A stretch of DNA of 64,000 bases from Pseudooceanicola nanhaiensis DSM 18065. Its GTDB lineage: Bacteria > Pseudomonadota > Alphaproteobacteria > Rhodobacterales > Rhodobacteraceae. This document shows, piece after piece, positions 15,936 to 24,849 of this stretch. Where the stretch lies: assembly GCF_000688295.1 (NCBI RefSeq), contig NZ_JHZF01000016.1:1-64000 (forward strand), written 5' to 3'. The stretch's first letter is position 1; every line of letters begins with the position of its first letter. Under the pieces are notes generated by a model, which saw only the letters and a list, made by a program, of their open reading frames with translations, made no database searches and was not told where the DNA came from. A program made the translations under genes and the position numbers.

Positions 15936-17276
15936 ATGGATCTGGCAACCATCGGTTACGTCTCCTGCGCGCTCGTCATCCTGCTGCTGGCGATCCGCGT
16001 CCCGATCTCCTACGCCATCGGCGGCGTGGCGGTCGTGGGGATCTTCCTCGTCTTCGCGTTCCGCACCGGGACGTTCATGCCCGAACGGGCGTTCTGGGCG
16101 ACGCTGTCGCTGTCGTTCTCATCGACCTTCGACCTCGTGCACAGCTATGACCTGTCGATGATCCCGCTTTTCATCGCGCTCGGTCACATCGCCTACAAGG
16201 CGGGCATCACCACCGAGATCTACGAGGCCGCGCGGGTCTGGCTGGTCAAGCTGCCGGGCGGGGTGGCGATCGCCTCGGTCGCGGGCTGCGGCGGGTTCTC
16301 GGCGATCTCGGGCAGCTCCATCGCCTGCGCCTCGACCATGGGCCGGATCTGCACGCCCGAGATGCTGCGGCTCAACTACGACCCGCGCCTCGCCACGGCT
16401 TCGGTCGCGGCGGGCGGCACGCTGGGCTCGCTCATCCCGCCGTCGGTTCTGTTCATCATCTACGGCATCTTCACCGAAAGCTCGATCAGCCAGCTCTTCC
16501 TCGCCGGGTTCCTGCCCGGGGTGATCTCGCTCCTGGGCTACGCGCTGGTCATCGTGATCTGGGTGAAGCGCGAGCCCGAGATCGCGCCGGTGACGGACGA
16601 GGTCTTCACCCGCGCGCAGAAGATGAAGGCGGCGCTCGGCGCATGGCCGGCGGTGCTGCTCTTCGTGGTGGTGATCGGCGGCATCTACGGCGGCATCTTC
16701 ACCGCGACCGAGGCCGCCGCCCTGTCGCTGCTCTTTGCCACGATCTTCGGCATCCTGCGGGGGCGGATGTCGGTCCAGGACATCATCCCGCTCCTGCGCG
16801 AGACGATGGTGACCACCGGCTCGATCTTCTTCATCGCGGCCTGCGCCAAGATCTTCGTGGCGCTGATCGCGCTGACCGGCCTGTCGAACTCGCTGGTGGG
16901 GATGCTGGGGGAATCGAACCTCGGGCCGGGGATGTTCCTGGTGATGGTCTGCGTGATCTACCTGGTGCTGGGCATGTTCCTCGATCCCGTCGGGATCATG
17001 GTGCTGACGCTGCCGCTGATGATCCCGATGGTCGAAAGCTACGACATGAACCTGATCTGGTTCGGCGTGGTGATCGTGAAACTGCTCGAGATCGGGCTGA
17101 TCACGCCGCCGGTGGGCCTGAACGTCTTCGTCCTCGCCAGCGTCATCGAGGAGAAGACGGTCGAGATCGGCACGATCTTCCGCGGGCTGGTCCGCTTCCT
17201 GGCCATCGACATCGTGGTGCTGGCGCTGCTGGTGCTGGTGCCCGCGATCTCGCTGATCCTGCCGATGTCGATGTAG
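15936..17276 (+). CDS. TRAP transporter large permease (DctM family)
   Basis: 446 residues and about 12 hydrophobic segments, the sodium-coupled transport subunit. Typical DctM elements are present: the glycine/serine-rich CGGFSAISGSSIACASTMGRI near residue 117, SLIPPSVLFIIYG near 165 and the C-terminal GLITPPVGLNVFVL near 390. GGAGGG precedes the start. It is the last gene of the operon and is followed by a strong terminator. Confidence 0.92.
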   Translation: MDLATIGYVSCALVILLLAIRVPISYAIGGVAVVGIFLVFAFRTGTFMPERAFWATLSLSFSSTFDLVHSYDLSMIPLFIALGHIAYKAGITTEIYEAARVWLVKLPGGVAIASVAGCGGFSAISGSSIACASTMGRICTPEMLRLNYDPRLATASVAAGGTLGSLIPPSVLFIIYGIFTESSISQLFLAGFLPGVISLLGYALVIVIWVKREPEIAPVTDEVFTRAQKMKAALGAWPAVLLFVVVIGGIYGGIFTATEAAALSLLFATIFGILRGRMSVQDIIPLLRETMVTTGSIFFIAACAKIFVALIALTGLSNSLVGMLGESNLGPGMFLVMVCVIYLVLGMFLDPVGIMVLTLPLMIPMVESYDMNLIWFGVVIVKLLEIGLITPPVGLNVFVLASVIEEKTVEIGTIFRGLVRFLAIDIVVLALLVLVPAISLILPMSM

Positions 17277-17305
17277 CGCCGGCGGCCTGCGCCGCTTCGG
17301 GAAAC

Positions 17306-17340
17306 GGCCCTCGCCCGCTGCCGCGGGCGGGGGCCTTTTT
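17306..17340 (+). terminator. rho-independent terminator of the TRAP operon
   Basis: GGCCCTCGCCCGC and GCGGGCGGGGGCC pair around TGCC and are followed by TTTTT, 30 bases after the dctM stop. Confidence 0.85.
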
Positions 17341-17347
17341 CCTGTGC

Positions 17348-18262
17348 TCACGCCGGGGCGAGGGCCGCGTTGATCCAGTCGCAGATCGCCCGGAAGCTCG
17401 CGCCCGCCCGGCGCGCGCAATGTCGCGCGCGCAGGTAGCCATGCACGAGCTGCGGCTCGTTCCGCCAGTCGGCGCGGATCCCCGCCGCCTGCAGCGCGGC
17501 CTGGTAGGCCGGGCCGTCGTCGCGCAGGGGATCGACATCCGCCGTCACGATGAAGGCGGGCGGCAGGCCGTCGAAGCTCCGGGCCACCAGCGGCGCGGCC
17601 TCGGGGTCGGTGCGTCGGATCTCCAGCGCCTCGGGGCTCATCGTCTTCCTGTAGGCCAGCACGTCCTTCGCCCTGAGCATCGGCGCCTCGGCGTTCTCGG
17701 TGTAGGAGGGCGCGTCGGTCGGTCCGCCGAGCCCCGGGTAGATCAGCACCTGCGCCAGCGGCATCGCCCCGCCCGTGCGCCGCATCCGGAAACAGAGGGC
17801 GGCGGAGAGGTTCCCGCCCGCGCTGTCCCCGATGGCAATGCCCGCGCGGCCCTTTGCCGTCTCGGCCTCCCAGACGGCGGAGACGTCGTCGATCTGCGCG
17901 GGGAAGGGGTGCTCGGGCATCAGCCGGTAATCGACCGAGACGACCTCGCAGCCTGTCGCCACCGCCAGCTCGGCGCAGACATCGTCGTGACTGTCGAGCC
18001 CGCCGACCACGAAGCCGCCGCCGTGCGAATAGAGCAGGAACGGACGCGCTTCGGACCCCGTGGGCGTGTAGCGCCGCACCGGCACGCCCGCGACGACCGC
18101 GTCGGCCACCGGCAGGCCCTCGGGCCGGGGCTGGCGGAAGACGGCGCACATGGCGTCGTACATCCGGCGGTTCTCGGCGGTGGAGGCGTGGTTCGCCTCG
18201 TCGGGATAGACCGCCTGCGTGTCGGCGATGAACCGAAGGACCTCGGGGTCGGTGATCTGCAT
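17348..18262 (-). CDS. alpha/beta hydrolase (hormone-sensitive-lipase-type esterase)
   Basis: A 304-residue serine esterase with the HSL oxyanion-hole motif HGGGFVVGG (about residues 80-88) and nucleophile elbow GDSAGGN (about 152-158). The acid and His are expected in VDPLRDDG and the C-terminal VHGY. It is the last gene of the carnitine operon, 3 bases after the ABC ATPase gene. By position it may hydrolyse short-chain acylcarnitines to free carnitine, as unrelated hydrolases do in Pseudomonas. That role is inference, and other esters are possible. Confidence 0.8.
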   Translation of the reverse strand: MQITDPEVLRFIADTQAVYPDEANHASTAENRRMYDAMCAVFRQPRPEGLPVADAVVAGVPVRRYTPTGSEARPFLLYSHGGGFVVGGLDSHDDVCAELAVATGCEVVSVDYRLMPEHPFPAQIDDVSAVWEAETAKGRAGIAIGDSAGGNLSAALCFRMRRTGGAMPLAQVLIYPGLGGPTDAPSYTENAEAPMLRAKDVLAYRKTMSPEALEIRRTDPEAAPLVARSFDGLPPAFIVTADVDPLRDDGPAYQAALQAAGIRADWRNEPQLVHGYLRARHCARRAGASFRAICDWINAALAPA

Positions 18263-18265
18263 CTG

Positions 18266-19885
18266 TCAGCCTTTCCTGCGAGCCCGGATCGTCCGGTCGA
18301 GCCAGTCCGGATCCATTTCGGGCACCGAGCTCAGCAGCAGCTCGGTATAGGGATGGTGGGGCGGGGTGAACATCTCGGACTTCGGCGCCTGTTCGACGAC
18401 GCGGCCCTGCTGCATGACGACGACATGGTCCGCGATGGCCTTCACCGTCGCAAGGTCGTGCGTAATGAACATGTAGGCAAGGTCGCGTTCGTCCTGCAGC
18501 CGCTTCAGAAGCCGCAGGATGCCTTCGGCCACGAGCTGGTCGAGGGCCGAGGTGACCTCGTCGCAGATGATGAACTTCGGCTCCGCGGCCAGCGCACGGG
18601 CGATGCCGATGCGCTGCTTCTGCCCGCCCGAGAGCGCGCCCGGCAACCGGTCGATGAAGGTGTCGGGGTCGAGCTCGATCGCCTCCAAGAGCTCGCGCAC
18701 CTTGGCCTCGAGCGCGCGTCCGGTGAGGCCCAGGTAGAAGCGCGCCGGGCGGCCGATGATCTCGCGGATCGTCTGCTTGGGGTTCAGCGCGGTGTCCGCC
18801 GACTGGTAGATCATCTGGACCTGCCGGAGCTGGTCCTTGCTGCGGTCGGGCAGCCGCGGCGGAAGGGCCTGGCCGTCAAGCTCGACCGTGCCGCGGACCT
18901 GCGGCAGAAGCCCGGTGATGACCCGTGCGGTGGTCGACTTGCCCGACCCGCTCTCGCCCACCACGGCGACCGTGCGGCCGGCGTGGATGTCGAAGCTCAC
19001 GTCCTGCAGGACCGGCGTGCCCGGCACGTATTCCGCCGTCACGTCCCGGACCCGCAGCACCGGCGTCGCCGCCTCGGGGGCGGGGCGCTCCTCCGAGGTG
19101 AAGCTGCGGACCGCCCAGAGGGATCTGGAATATTCCTCCTTCGGGGCGGCGAGCATCGCGCGCGTCTCCTGTTCCTCGACCTCGTCGCCGCGGAGCAGGA
19201 TCTTGATGCGGTCCGCCATCTGCGCCACCACGGCGAGGTCGTGGGTGATGTAGATCGCCGCCGTGCCGATCTCCTGCACCGCGGTGCGGATGGCGGAAAG
19301 CACCTCGATCTGGGTGGTCACGTCCAGCGCGGTCGTCGGTTCGTCGAAGATGATCAGGTCGGGCTTGCAGGCCATGGCCATGGCCGTCATCGCCCGCTGG
19401 AGCTGCCCGCCCGACACCTGATGCGGGTAGCGGAAGCCGATCTCGTCGGGGTTCGGCAGGCGCAGGGCGGCATAGAGCTCGATCGCCTCCTGCTCGGCGG
19501 CGCTACGGCCCATCATGCGGTGGATCGCGGCGGGCGCCTCGACGGTCTGGTCGATCAGCCGGTGCGCCGGGTTGAAGTTCGCCGCCGCCGATTGCGCGAC
19601 ATAGGCGATGCGCTTGCCGCGCAACCTCCGGCGGCGGCGTTCGGACAGCGAGAGCAGGTCCAGCCCGTCGAACAGGACCGACCCGCCCGAGATGCGGGTG
19701 CCGTCCCGCGTGTAGCCCATGGCGGCAAGCCCCAGCGTCGATTTCCCGGCGCCGGATTCGCCGATCAGGCCCAGCACCTCGCCCCGCTTCAGCTCGAGGT
19801 TCACGCCCTTGATGATCGGCTGCCAGCGGTCGCCCTGGCGCCCCTCGATCTTCAGGTCCCGGATGGTGAGAAGCGTGTCGCTCAT
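18266..19885 (-). CDS. dipeptide/oligopeptide-type ABC transporter, fused double ATPase
   Basis: 539 residues containing two complete ABC domains, equivalent to DppD plus DppF in one chain. The first has Walker A GESGAGKST (about residues 41-49), signature VSGGQLQRA and Walker B LIIFDEPTT. The second has GESGSGKST (about 312-320), signature LSGGQKQRIG and FIICDEVTSALD. It powers the permeases encoded immediately upstream (4-base gap). Given the carnitine enzymes in the operon, the likely cargo is carnitine or an acylcarnitine rather than peptides. Confidence 0.9.
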   Translation of the reverse strand: MSDTLLTIRDLKIEGRQGDRWQPIIKGVNLELKRGEVLGLIGESGAGKSTLGLAAMGYTRDGTRISGGSVLFDGLDLLSLSERRRRRLRGKRIAYVAQSAAANFNPAHRLIDQTVEAPAAIHRMMGRSAAEQEAIELYAALRLPNPDEIGFRYPHQVSGGQLQRAMTAMAMACKPDLIIFDEPTTALDVTTQIEVLSAIRTAVQEIGTAAIYITHDLAVVAQMADRIKILLRGDEVEEQETRAMLAAPKEEYSRSLWAVRSFTSEERPAPEAATPVLRVRDVTAEYVPGTPVLQDVSFDIHAGRTVAVVGESGSGKSTTARVITGLLPQVRGTVELDGQALPPRLPDRSKDQLRQVQMIYQSADTALNPKQTIREIIGRPARFYLGLTGRALEAKVRELLEAIELDPDTFIDRLPGALSGGQKQRIGIARALAAEPKFIICDEVTSALDQLVAEGILRLLKRLQDERDLAYMFITHDLATVKAIADHVVVMQQGRVVEQAPKSEMFTPPHHPYTELLLSSVPEMDPDWLDRTIRARRKG

Positions 19886-19889
19886 GGGA

Positions 19890-20711
19890 TCAGTCCTTCA
19901 GGCCCGAGGCGCGGTGCAGCATCCAGTCCACCACGAAGTTGATGCTCACGGTCAGCAGCGCGATGCAGGCCGCGGGCAGAAGCGGCGTGATGTCCCCGAA
20001 GGTGATCATCATCGCGTTGTCCCGCACCATGGAGCCCCAGTCCGCCGTGGGCGGCTGGATGCCCAGCCCGAGGAACGAGAGCGCCGAGATCGCGAGGAAG
20101 ACGAAGCAGAAGCGCAGCCCGAACTCGGCCACCAGCGGGGCCATGATGTTGGGCAGGATCTCGCGCCGGACGAGCCACCAGAGCCCTTCGCCGCGCAGGC
20201 GGGCGGCCTCCACGTAGTCCATGACGACGATGTCCATCGCCACCGCGCGGGCAAGGCGGAAGACGCGGGTCAGCTCGAGCACCGAGATGATGAGGATCAG
20301 CATCGGGATCGAGGTGCCGAAGATCGACAGGAGCAGCAGCGCGAAGACGAGCCCCGGGATGGCGATCATCAGGTCGACGAAGCGCGACAGCGCCTGATCG
20401 ATCCAGCCGCCCAGCACCGCGGCAAGAAGCCCGAGCGCCGCGCCGACGACGAAGGCGATGATGGTGGTGGCCAGCGCGATCCCGATGGAATTCCGCGCGC
20501 CGTAGATCAGGCGCGAGAGCATGTCGCGGCCGAGGCTGTCGGTGCCGAGGACGAAATCGCCGCCCCAGGGTTCGAACTCCATGCCGACGATCTGCGTCTC
20601 GCCATAGGGCGCGAGGAGGTTCGCGAAGATGCCGGTCAGCGCGAAGGCCGCGATGACGACGATGCCGAAGATCGCGGTGAGGGGAACGGAGCGGAGGGAA
20701 ATGGCGGTCAT
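19890..20711 (-). CDS. ABC transporter permease (DppC type)
   Basis: A 273-residue inner-membrane permease with an N-terminal membrane segment and the binding-protein-dependent transport domain. The EAA-like loop, EAARLRGEGLWWLVRREILPN at about residues 164-184, contacts the ATPase. The segment GTDSLGRDMLSRLIYGAR is characteristic of DppC/OppC. The gene lies 4 bases after the partner permease. Confidence 0.9.
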   Translation of the reverse strand: MTAISLRSVPLTAIFGIVVIAAFALTGIFANLLAPYGETQIVGMEFEPWGGDFVLGTDSLGRDMLSRLIYGARNSIGIALATTIIAFVVGAALGLLAAVLGGWIDQALSRFVDLMIAIPGLVFALLLLSIFGTSIPMLILIISVLELTRVFRLARAVAMDIVVMDYVEAARLRGEGLWWLVRREILPNIMAPLVAEFGLRFCFVFLAISALSFLGLGIQPPTADWGSMVRDNAMMITFGDITPLLPAACIALLTVSINFVVDWMLHRASGLKD

Positions 20712-20715
20712 GGCG

Positions 20716-21678
20716 TCACTTCCTGTGCATCAGGCGGGGGTTGGTGGCGATGGCCAGCACGTCCGCGCTCAGGTTCAGAAGGATGTAGATGCCCGCGAAG
20801 ATCAGGCAGCAGGCCTGCACCACGGGGATGTCCCGCTTGGCGACCGAATCGACCATCAGCTGGCCGAGGCCGGGGTAGACGAAGACCACCTCCACGATCA
20901 CGACGCCGGTCACGAGGTAGGCGAGGTTCAGCGCGACCACGTTGATGATCGGCGCGAGCGCGTTCGGCAGCGCGTGGCGCAGGATCACCCGCGCGGGGCT
21001 GGCGCCCTTCAGCCGCGCCATCTCGATATAGGGCTGGGCGAGCAGGTTGATGATCGCCGCGCGTGTCATCCGCATCATGTGCGCGGTGACGACGAGCACC
21101 AGCGTCAGCGCGGGCAGGAAGGTGCGGTAGAGCATCGTGCCGAGCGAGGCATCGCTGCCGAAATCGGCGATCGAGGGGAAGAGGCCCCATTTGACCGAGA
21201 AGAAGAGCAGCAGGATGTAGGCGACGAAATACTCGGGGAACGAGATCGACGACAGCGTCGCGATGTTCACCGTCCGGTCGAACCAGCTGCCCCGGTAGAG
21301 CGCGGCGAGCAGGCCCAGCCCGATCGCCAGCGGCACCGAGATCGCGGCGGCATAGAGCGCGAGGAACAGCGTGTTGGCGAAGCGCCCGGCCAGAAGCTCC
21401 GAGATCTCGCGCCCGCTGGCCAGGGAGGTTCCGAAATCGCCGTGCAGCACATCGGTCAGCCAGGCGAGGTAGCGCGTGATCGCGGGCTGGTCGAGGCCGA
21501 GCTCGCGGCGGAAGGCCGCGACGGTCTCGGGGGTGGCGGACTGGCCGAGGACCTCTTCTGCGATGTCCCCTGGCAGAAGCTCGATGGCGAGGAAGATGAA
21601 GAGCGAGATCGCCAGGAGCGTCACCAGCCCGAGGGCCAGCCGCTTGAGGATCATGAAGGCGAGGGGGTGAAGCGTCAT
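20716..21678 (-). CDS. ABC transporter permease (DppB type)
   Basis: A 320-residue DppB/OppB-like permease with six predicted membrane segments and the EAA-like loop EMARLKGASPARVILRHALPN at about residues 222-242. The N-terminal helix ILKRLALGLVTLLAISLFIF is typical. Its ATG overlaps the end of the carnitine dehydrogenase-thioesterase gene (stop 21675), so expression is coupled to it. Confidence 0.9.
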   Translation of the reverse strand: MTLHPLAFMILKRLALGLVTLLAISLFIFLAIELLPGDIAEEVLGQSATPETVAAFRRELGLDQPAITRYLAWLTDVLHGDFGTSLASGREISELLAGRFANTLFLALYAAAISVPLAIGLGLLAALYRGSWFDRTVNIATLSSISFPEYFVAYILLLFFSVKWGLFPSIADFGSDASLGTMLYRTFLPALTLVLVVTAHMMRMTRAAIINLLAQPYIEMARLKGASPARVILRHALPNALAPIINVVALNLAYLVTGVVIVEVVFVYPGLGQLMVDSVAKRDIPVVQACCLIFAGIYILLNLSADVLAIATNPRLMHRK

Positions 21679-23177
21679 GCCGCCCCCGGATCCGGCCAGC
21701 CGATGTCGCGGATCGGGCGCCCGGCGTGGTCGGGGGCCGCCAGCCCGCGCTGGCCGGGCGACAGCGCGGCGAGCCGGTCGGTCAGCGGCGCCGCCATCGG
21801 GCTCGCACGGCCGGCCTGCGTGTCGACATGCATCAGCATGTGTTCGGCCGTGGCCTGCAGGGTGCCCGCCTCGTCCAGCATCTCGTGATGGATGCGGATG
21901 CGCTTGGCATCGTGGCCGAGGACCGTCGTGCGGATCGTGAGCGCGGTGTTCGCGCTGGTCTCGGCCAGGTGACGGATGTGGCTTTCGACCGTGTAGACCG
22001 AGCGGCCCGCGGAGCGATAGGCCGCGTCCATGCCGATATGCCCGAGGAAGGCGTCGGTGGCGTCGCCGAAGACCTGGAGGTAGCGGTATTCGGTCATGTG
22101 TCCGTTGTAGTCCAGCCAGTCACCCGACACGCGGCAGCGGTGCAGCGTCAGCGGTGCGGCGTAGTCGGGCGTGGCGGCCCCGGCCCCGGCCTTGGCGCGC
22201 TCGAAATAGCGGTCCTCCATCTCGCGCAGCGTCCGGCCCGCGCCCCAGTCGTTGGCCTTCAGCGCCTGGTAGATGCCGATGAGGTTGTCGTCGCGGATGC
22301 GCTCCAGCTCGCGGATCGAGTGCATGCCCGATTGCGTGTCGGACTGGTCGCCGATCTTGGTCGCCAGCTCGTCCGTCATCTCGGGCACGTCCATGAGCTT
22401 CGTCCAGGGCCAGGCGAGCGCCGGGCCGAACTGTTCGATGAAGTGCTTCATCCCGGCTTCGCCGCCGGCGATCCGGTAGGTCTCGAACAGGCCCATCTGG
22501 GCCCAGCGGAGGCCGAAGGAGAAGCGGATGACGTCGTCGATCTCCTGCGTCGTGGCGACGTCGTCATGCACCAGCCAGAGCGCCTCGCGCCAGACGGCCT
22601 CCAGCAGGCGGTCCCCGATATGGGCGTCGATCTCCTTGCGGACGCGCAGGGGCATCATGCCGGTCTCGCGCTGGATGTCGGCCGCGCGGGCCAGCGCGGC
22701 CTCGTCATTGGCGGGCGAACCCACGAGCTCGACCAGCGGCACGAGGTAGACCGGATTGAACGGGTGCGCCACGAAGATGCGCTCCGGGTGCTGCGCGCCT
22801 TCCTGGAGCTCGGACGGCTTGAAGCCCGAGGTGGAAGAGCCGATCAGCGCCTCGGGGCTCGCATGCGCCTCGATCTGGCCGAGGACCCTGTGCTTGAGCG
22901 CGAGCTGCTCGGGCACGCTTTCCTGGATGTACTCCGCGCCGTCCAGCGCCGTGGCGAGGTCGTCGTGGAAGCTCAGCTTTCCCTCTGCGCAGAGCGGGGC
23001 CTGGATCATCCGGCCATAGGCACGGCGGGCGTTGTCCAGCACCTCACCCACGATGCGCTGCGCCTCGGGGTGGGGGTCGAAGACGGCGACGTCGATGCCG
23101 TTCAGCAGGAAGCGGGCGATCCAGCCGCCGCCGATGACACCACCGCCCACGCAGGCGGCTTTCCGGATCCGGGTCAT
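21675..23177 (-). CDS. L-carnitine dehydrogenase fused to a betainyl-CoA thioesterase
   Basis: A 500-residue bifunctional enzyme. Residues 1 to about 320 form a 3-hydroxyacyl-CoA-dehydrogenase-like NAD enzyme (GGGVIGGGWIA at 10-20, STSGFKPSEL and HPFNPVYLVPLVEL near 120-150) that oxidises L-carnitine to 3-dehydrocarnitine. A hot-dog thioesterase follows from about residue 345, with DYNGHMTEYRYLQVFGDATD carrying the usual catalytic Asp, and would release glycine betaine from betainyl-CoA. The two activities are separate proteins (CdhA, CdhB) in Pseudomonas. The start ATG at 23177 is chosen because the dinucleotide fold begins seven residues in. Confidence 0.9.
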   Translation of the reverse strand: MTRIRKAACVGGGVIGGGWIARFLLNGIDVAVFDPHPEAQRIVGEVLDNARRAYGRMIQAPLCAEGKLSFHDDLATALDGAEYIQESVPEQLALKHRVLGQIEAHASPEALIGSSTSGFKPSELQEGAQHPERIFVAHPFNPVYLVPLVELVGSPANDEAALARAADIQRETGMMPLRVRKEIDAHIGDRLLEAVWREALWLVHDDVATTQEIDDVIRFSFGLRWAQMGLFETYRIAGGEAGMKHFIEQFGPALAWPWTKLMDVPEMTDELATKIGDQSDTQSGMHSIRELERIRDDNLIGIYQALKANDWGAGRTLREMEDRYFERAKAGAGAATPDYAAPLTLHRCRVSGDWLDYNGHMTEYRYLQVFGDATDAFLGHIGMDAAYRSAGRSVYTVESHIRHLAETSANTALTIRTTVLGHDAKRIRIHHEMLDEAGTLQATAEHMLMHVDTQAGRASPMAAPLTDRLAALSPGQRGLAAPDHAGRPIRDIGWPDPGAA

Positions 23178-23212
23178 TGAAGCCTCTTGGTCCTTGAGGA
23201 ATTGGGGGAAGG

Positions 23213-23236
23213 GGCCCCGCCGCGACCGGCGGGGCC
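23213..23236 (-). promoter_or_regulatory. intercistronic hairpin after the binding-protein gene
   Basis: GGCCCCGCCG and CGGCGGGGCC form a perfect 10-bp stem with a CGAC loop in the 68-base gap between the ABC binding protein and the carnitine dehydrogenase gene. No T-run follows. As in the TRAP operon it probably raises the relative yield of the periplasmic protein. Confidence 0.55.
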
Positions 23237-23245
23237 GGGGCGCCG

Positions 23246-24796
23246 TCAGGCCAGCCACCACCGTTCGACGGCCTTCCAGCCGTCGAGGAAGCGGTTCGAG
23301 GCGAGCGCCCCGTGCTTCACCTTCTCGGACTTGCCGTCGATGAAGTTGGCGAACATCGGGATGATCGCCCCGCCGTCGTCGCGGCAGAGCTGCTGCATCT
23401 CGCTGTACATCTCGGCGCGCCTTGCGGTGTCCAGCTCGATCCGCGCCTCCTGCAGCAGCGTGTTGAAGCGCGCGTTCTGCCAATGGGTCTCGTTCCAGCT
23501 CGAATCCGCGGCGTAGACCATCGAGAACATCCAGTCCTCGGTCGGCCGGCCGTTCCAGTAGCCCTGGCAGAACGGCGCCTTGAGCCAGACGTTCGACCAG
23601 TAGCCGTCGGCCGGTTCGTTCTTGATGTTGACCGTGATCCCGGCCCTGGCGGCGCTTTCCTGGAACAGCACCGCCGCGTCGACCGCCCCCGCGAAGGCGC
23701 CGTTCGAGGTCGCCAGCGTCACGTCGAGGCTGTCCCGCCCGGCCTGCTTCAGGTGGTATTTCGCCTTGTCCGGATCGTAGGCGCGCTGTTCCAGATCGGC
23801 GTTGTGGAAGCGGTAGGCGGGCGCGATCGGGTGGTCGTTGCCGACCGAGCCGTGGCCGCGCAGGATCTTCTCGACCATCTCTTCCCGGTTCATCGCGTAT
23901 TTCAGCGCCAGCCGGACGTTGACGTCATCATAGGGCGCGGCGTCGCAATGCATCGGGAAGGGGAAATGCGCGGTGCCGGTGACCTCGACCAGGTCGATCC
24001 CCGGGCGCCGTTCCAGCAGGTGCACGGTCTTGGTCGGCACGCCGTTGATGATGTCCACCTCGCCCGTCACCAGCGCGTTCTGCCGCGCGGTCGGGTCGTT
24101 GATCGTCAGCAGCGTCACCTCGTCGAACCAGGCGCGGTCCGACTTCCAGTAATCCTCGCGCCGTTTCAGGCCGATGCGGACGCCGGGCTCGTGCTCTTCC
24201 AGCGTGTAGCCGCCGGTGCCGATGCCCGATTTCCAGTCCATCGTGCCATCCGCCGCGGCGGGCATGATCAGCAGGTGGTAATCGGCGGCCACGAAGGGAA
24301 AGTCGGCGTTGCCCGAGCCCAGCTCGAACACCACGACGTTGTCGCCGTCGGCCCGGATGTCGATGACGTCCTTCAGCAGTTCCTTGGCGCCGGACTTCGT
24401 GTCGTCGCCCATGTGGTGGCGGAACGAGGCGATCACGTCACCCGCCGTCAGCGGCCGGCCGTTCGAGAACGTCACCTTCCGCAGCTTGAACGTCCAGGTC
24501 TTCGCGTCGGCCGAGGGGGTGATCTCTTCCGCCAGTTCGGGTTTCGCCGCGCCGGTCTCGTCGATCTCGACGAGGTTGTTGCAGACGCCGCCGATCATCG
24601 CGGTGACCACCGGACCGCCGGTGTAGGTCGCCGGGTCGATCGTGTCCGAGGTCGCGCCGCCGGAATGGCCGATGCGGACATGGCCGCCGCGTTTCGGGGT
24701 CTCCTGCGCGAAGGCGCGCGGCGCGAGGCCGAGCGCCAGCGCGCCGGCCGTGGTCCCCTTGAGGAACCCGCGGCGGTCGAGGTTGGAAAGTGCCAT
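23246..24796 (-). CDS. ABC transporter substrate-binding protein, family 5 (putative carnitine receptor)
   Basis: A 516-residue periplasmic receptor of the peptide/nickel-binding (SBP_bac_5) family. It carries a twin-arginine signal (DRRGFLKGTTAGALALGLAPR, cleavage near AFA-QE), implying export in folded form. The size matches the family's usual 500-540 residues. Its place in a carnitine operon, directly before the dehydrogenase-thioesterase, suggests carnitine or a related quaternary amine as ligand, whereas Pseudomonas uses the unrelated CaiX receptor. Confidence 0.88.
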   Translation of the reverse strand: MALSNLDRRGFLKGTTAGALALGLAPRAFAQETPKRGGHVRIGHSGGATSDTIDPATYTGGPVVTAMIGGVCNNLVEIDETGAAKPELAEEITPSADAKTWTFKLRKVTFSNGRPLTAGDVIASFRHHMGDDTKSGAKELLKDVIDIRADGDNVVVFELGSGNADFPFVAADYHLLIMPAAADGTMDWKSGIGTGGYTLEEHEPGVRIGLKRREDYWKSDRAWFDEVTLLTINDPTARQNALVTGEVDIINGVPTKTVHLLERRPGIDLVEVTGTAHFPFPMHCDAAPYDDVNVRLALKYAMNREEMVEKILRGHGSVGNDHPIAPAYRFHNADLEQRAYDPDKAKYHLKQAGRDSLDVTLATSNGAFAGAVDAAVLFQESAARAGITVNIKNEPADGYWSNVWLKAPFCQGYWNGRPTEDWMFSMVYAADSSWNETHWQNARFNTLLQEARIELDTARRAEMYSEMQQLCRDDGGAIIPMFANFIDGKSEKVKHGALASNRFLDGWKAVERWWLA

Positions 24797-24849
24797 TGGT
24801 CTTCTCCCTGTCTTGCGGGCCCGAGCGGCCCGTTCCGGTTTCGGCCGGA

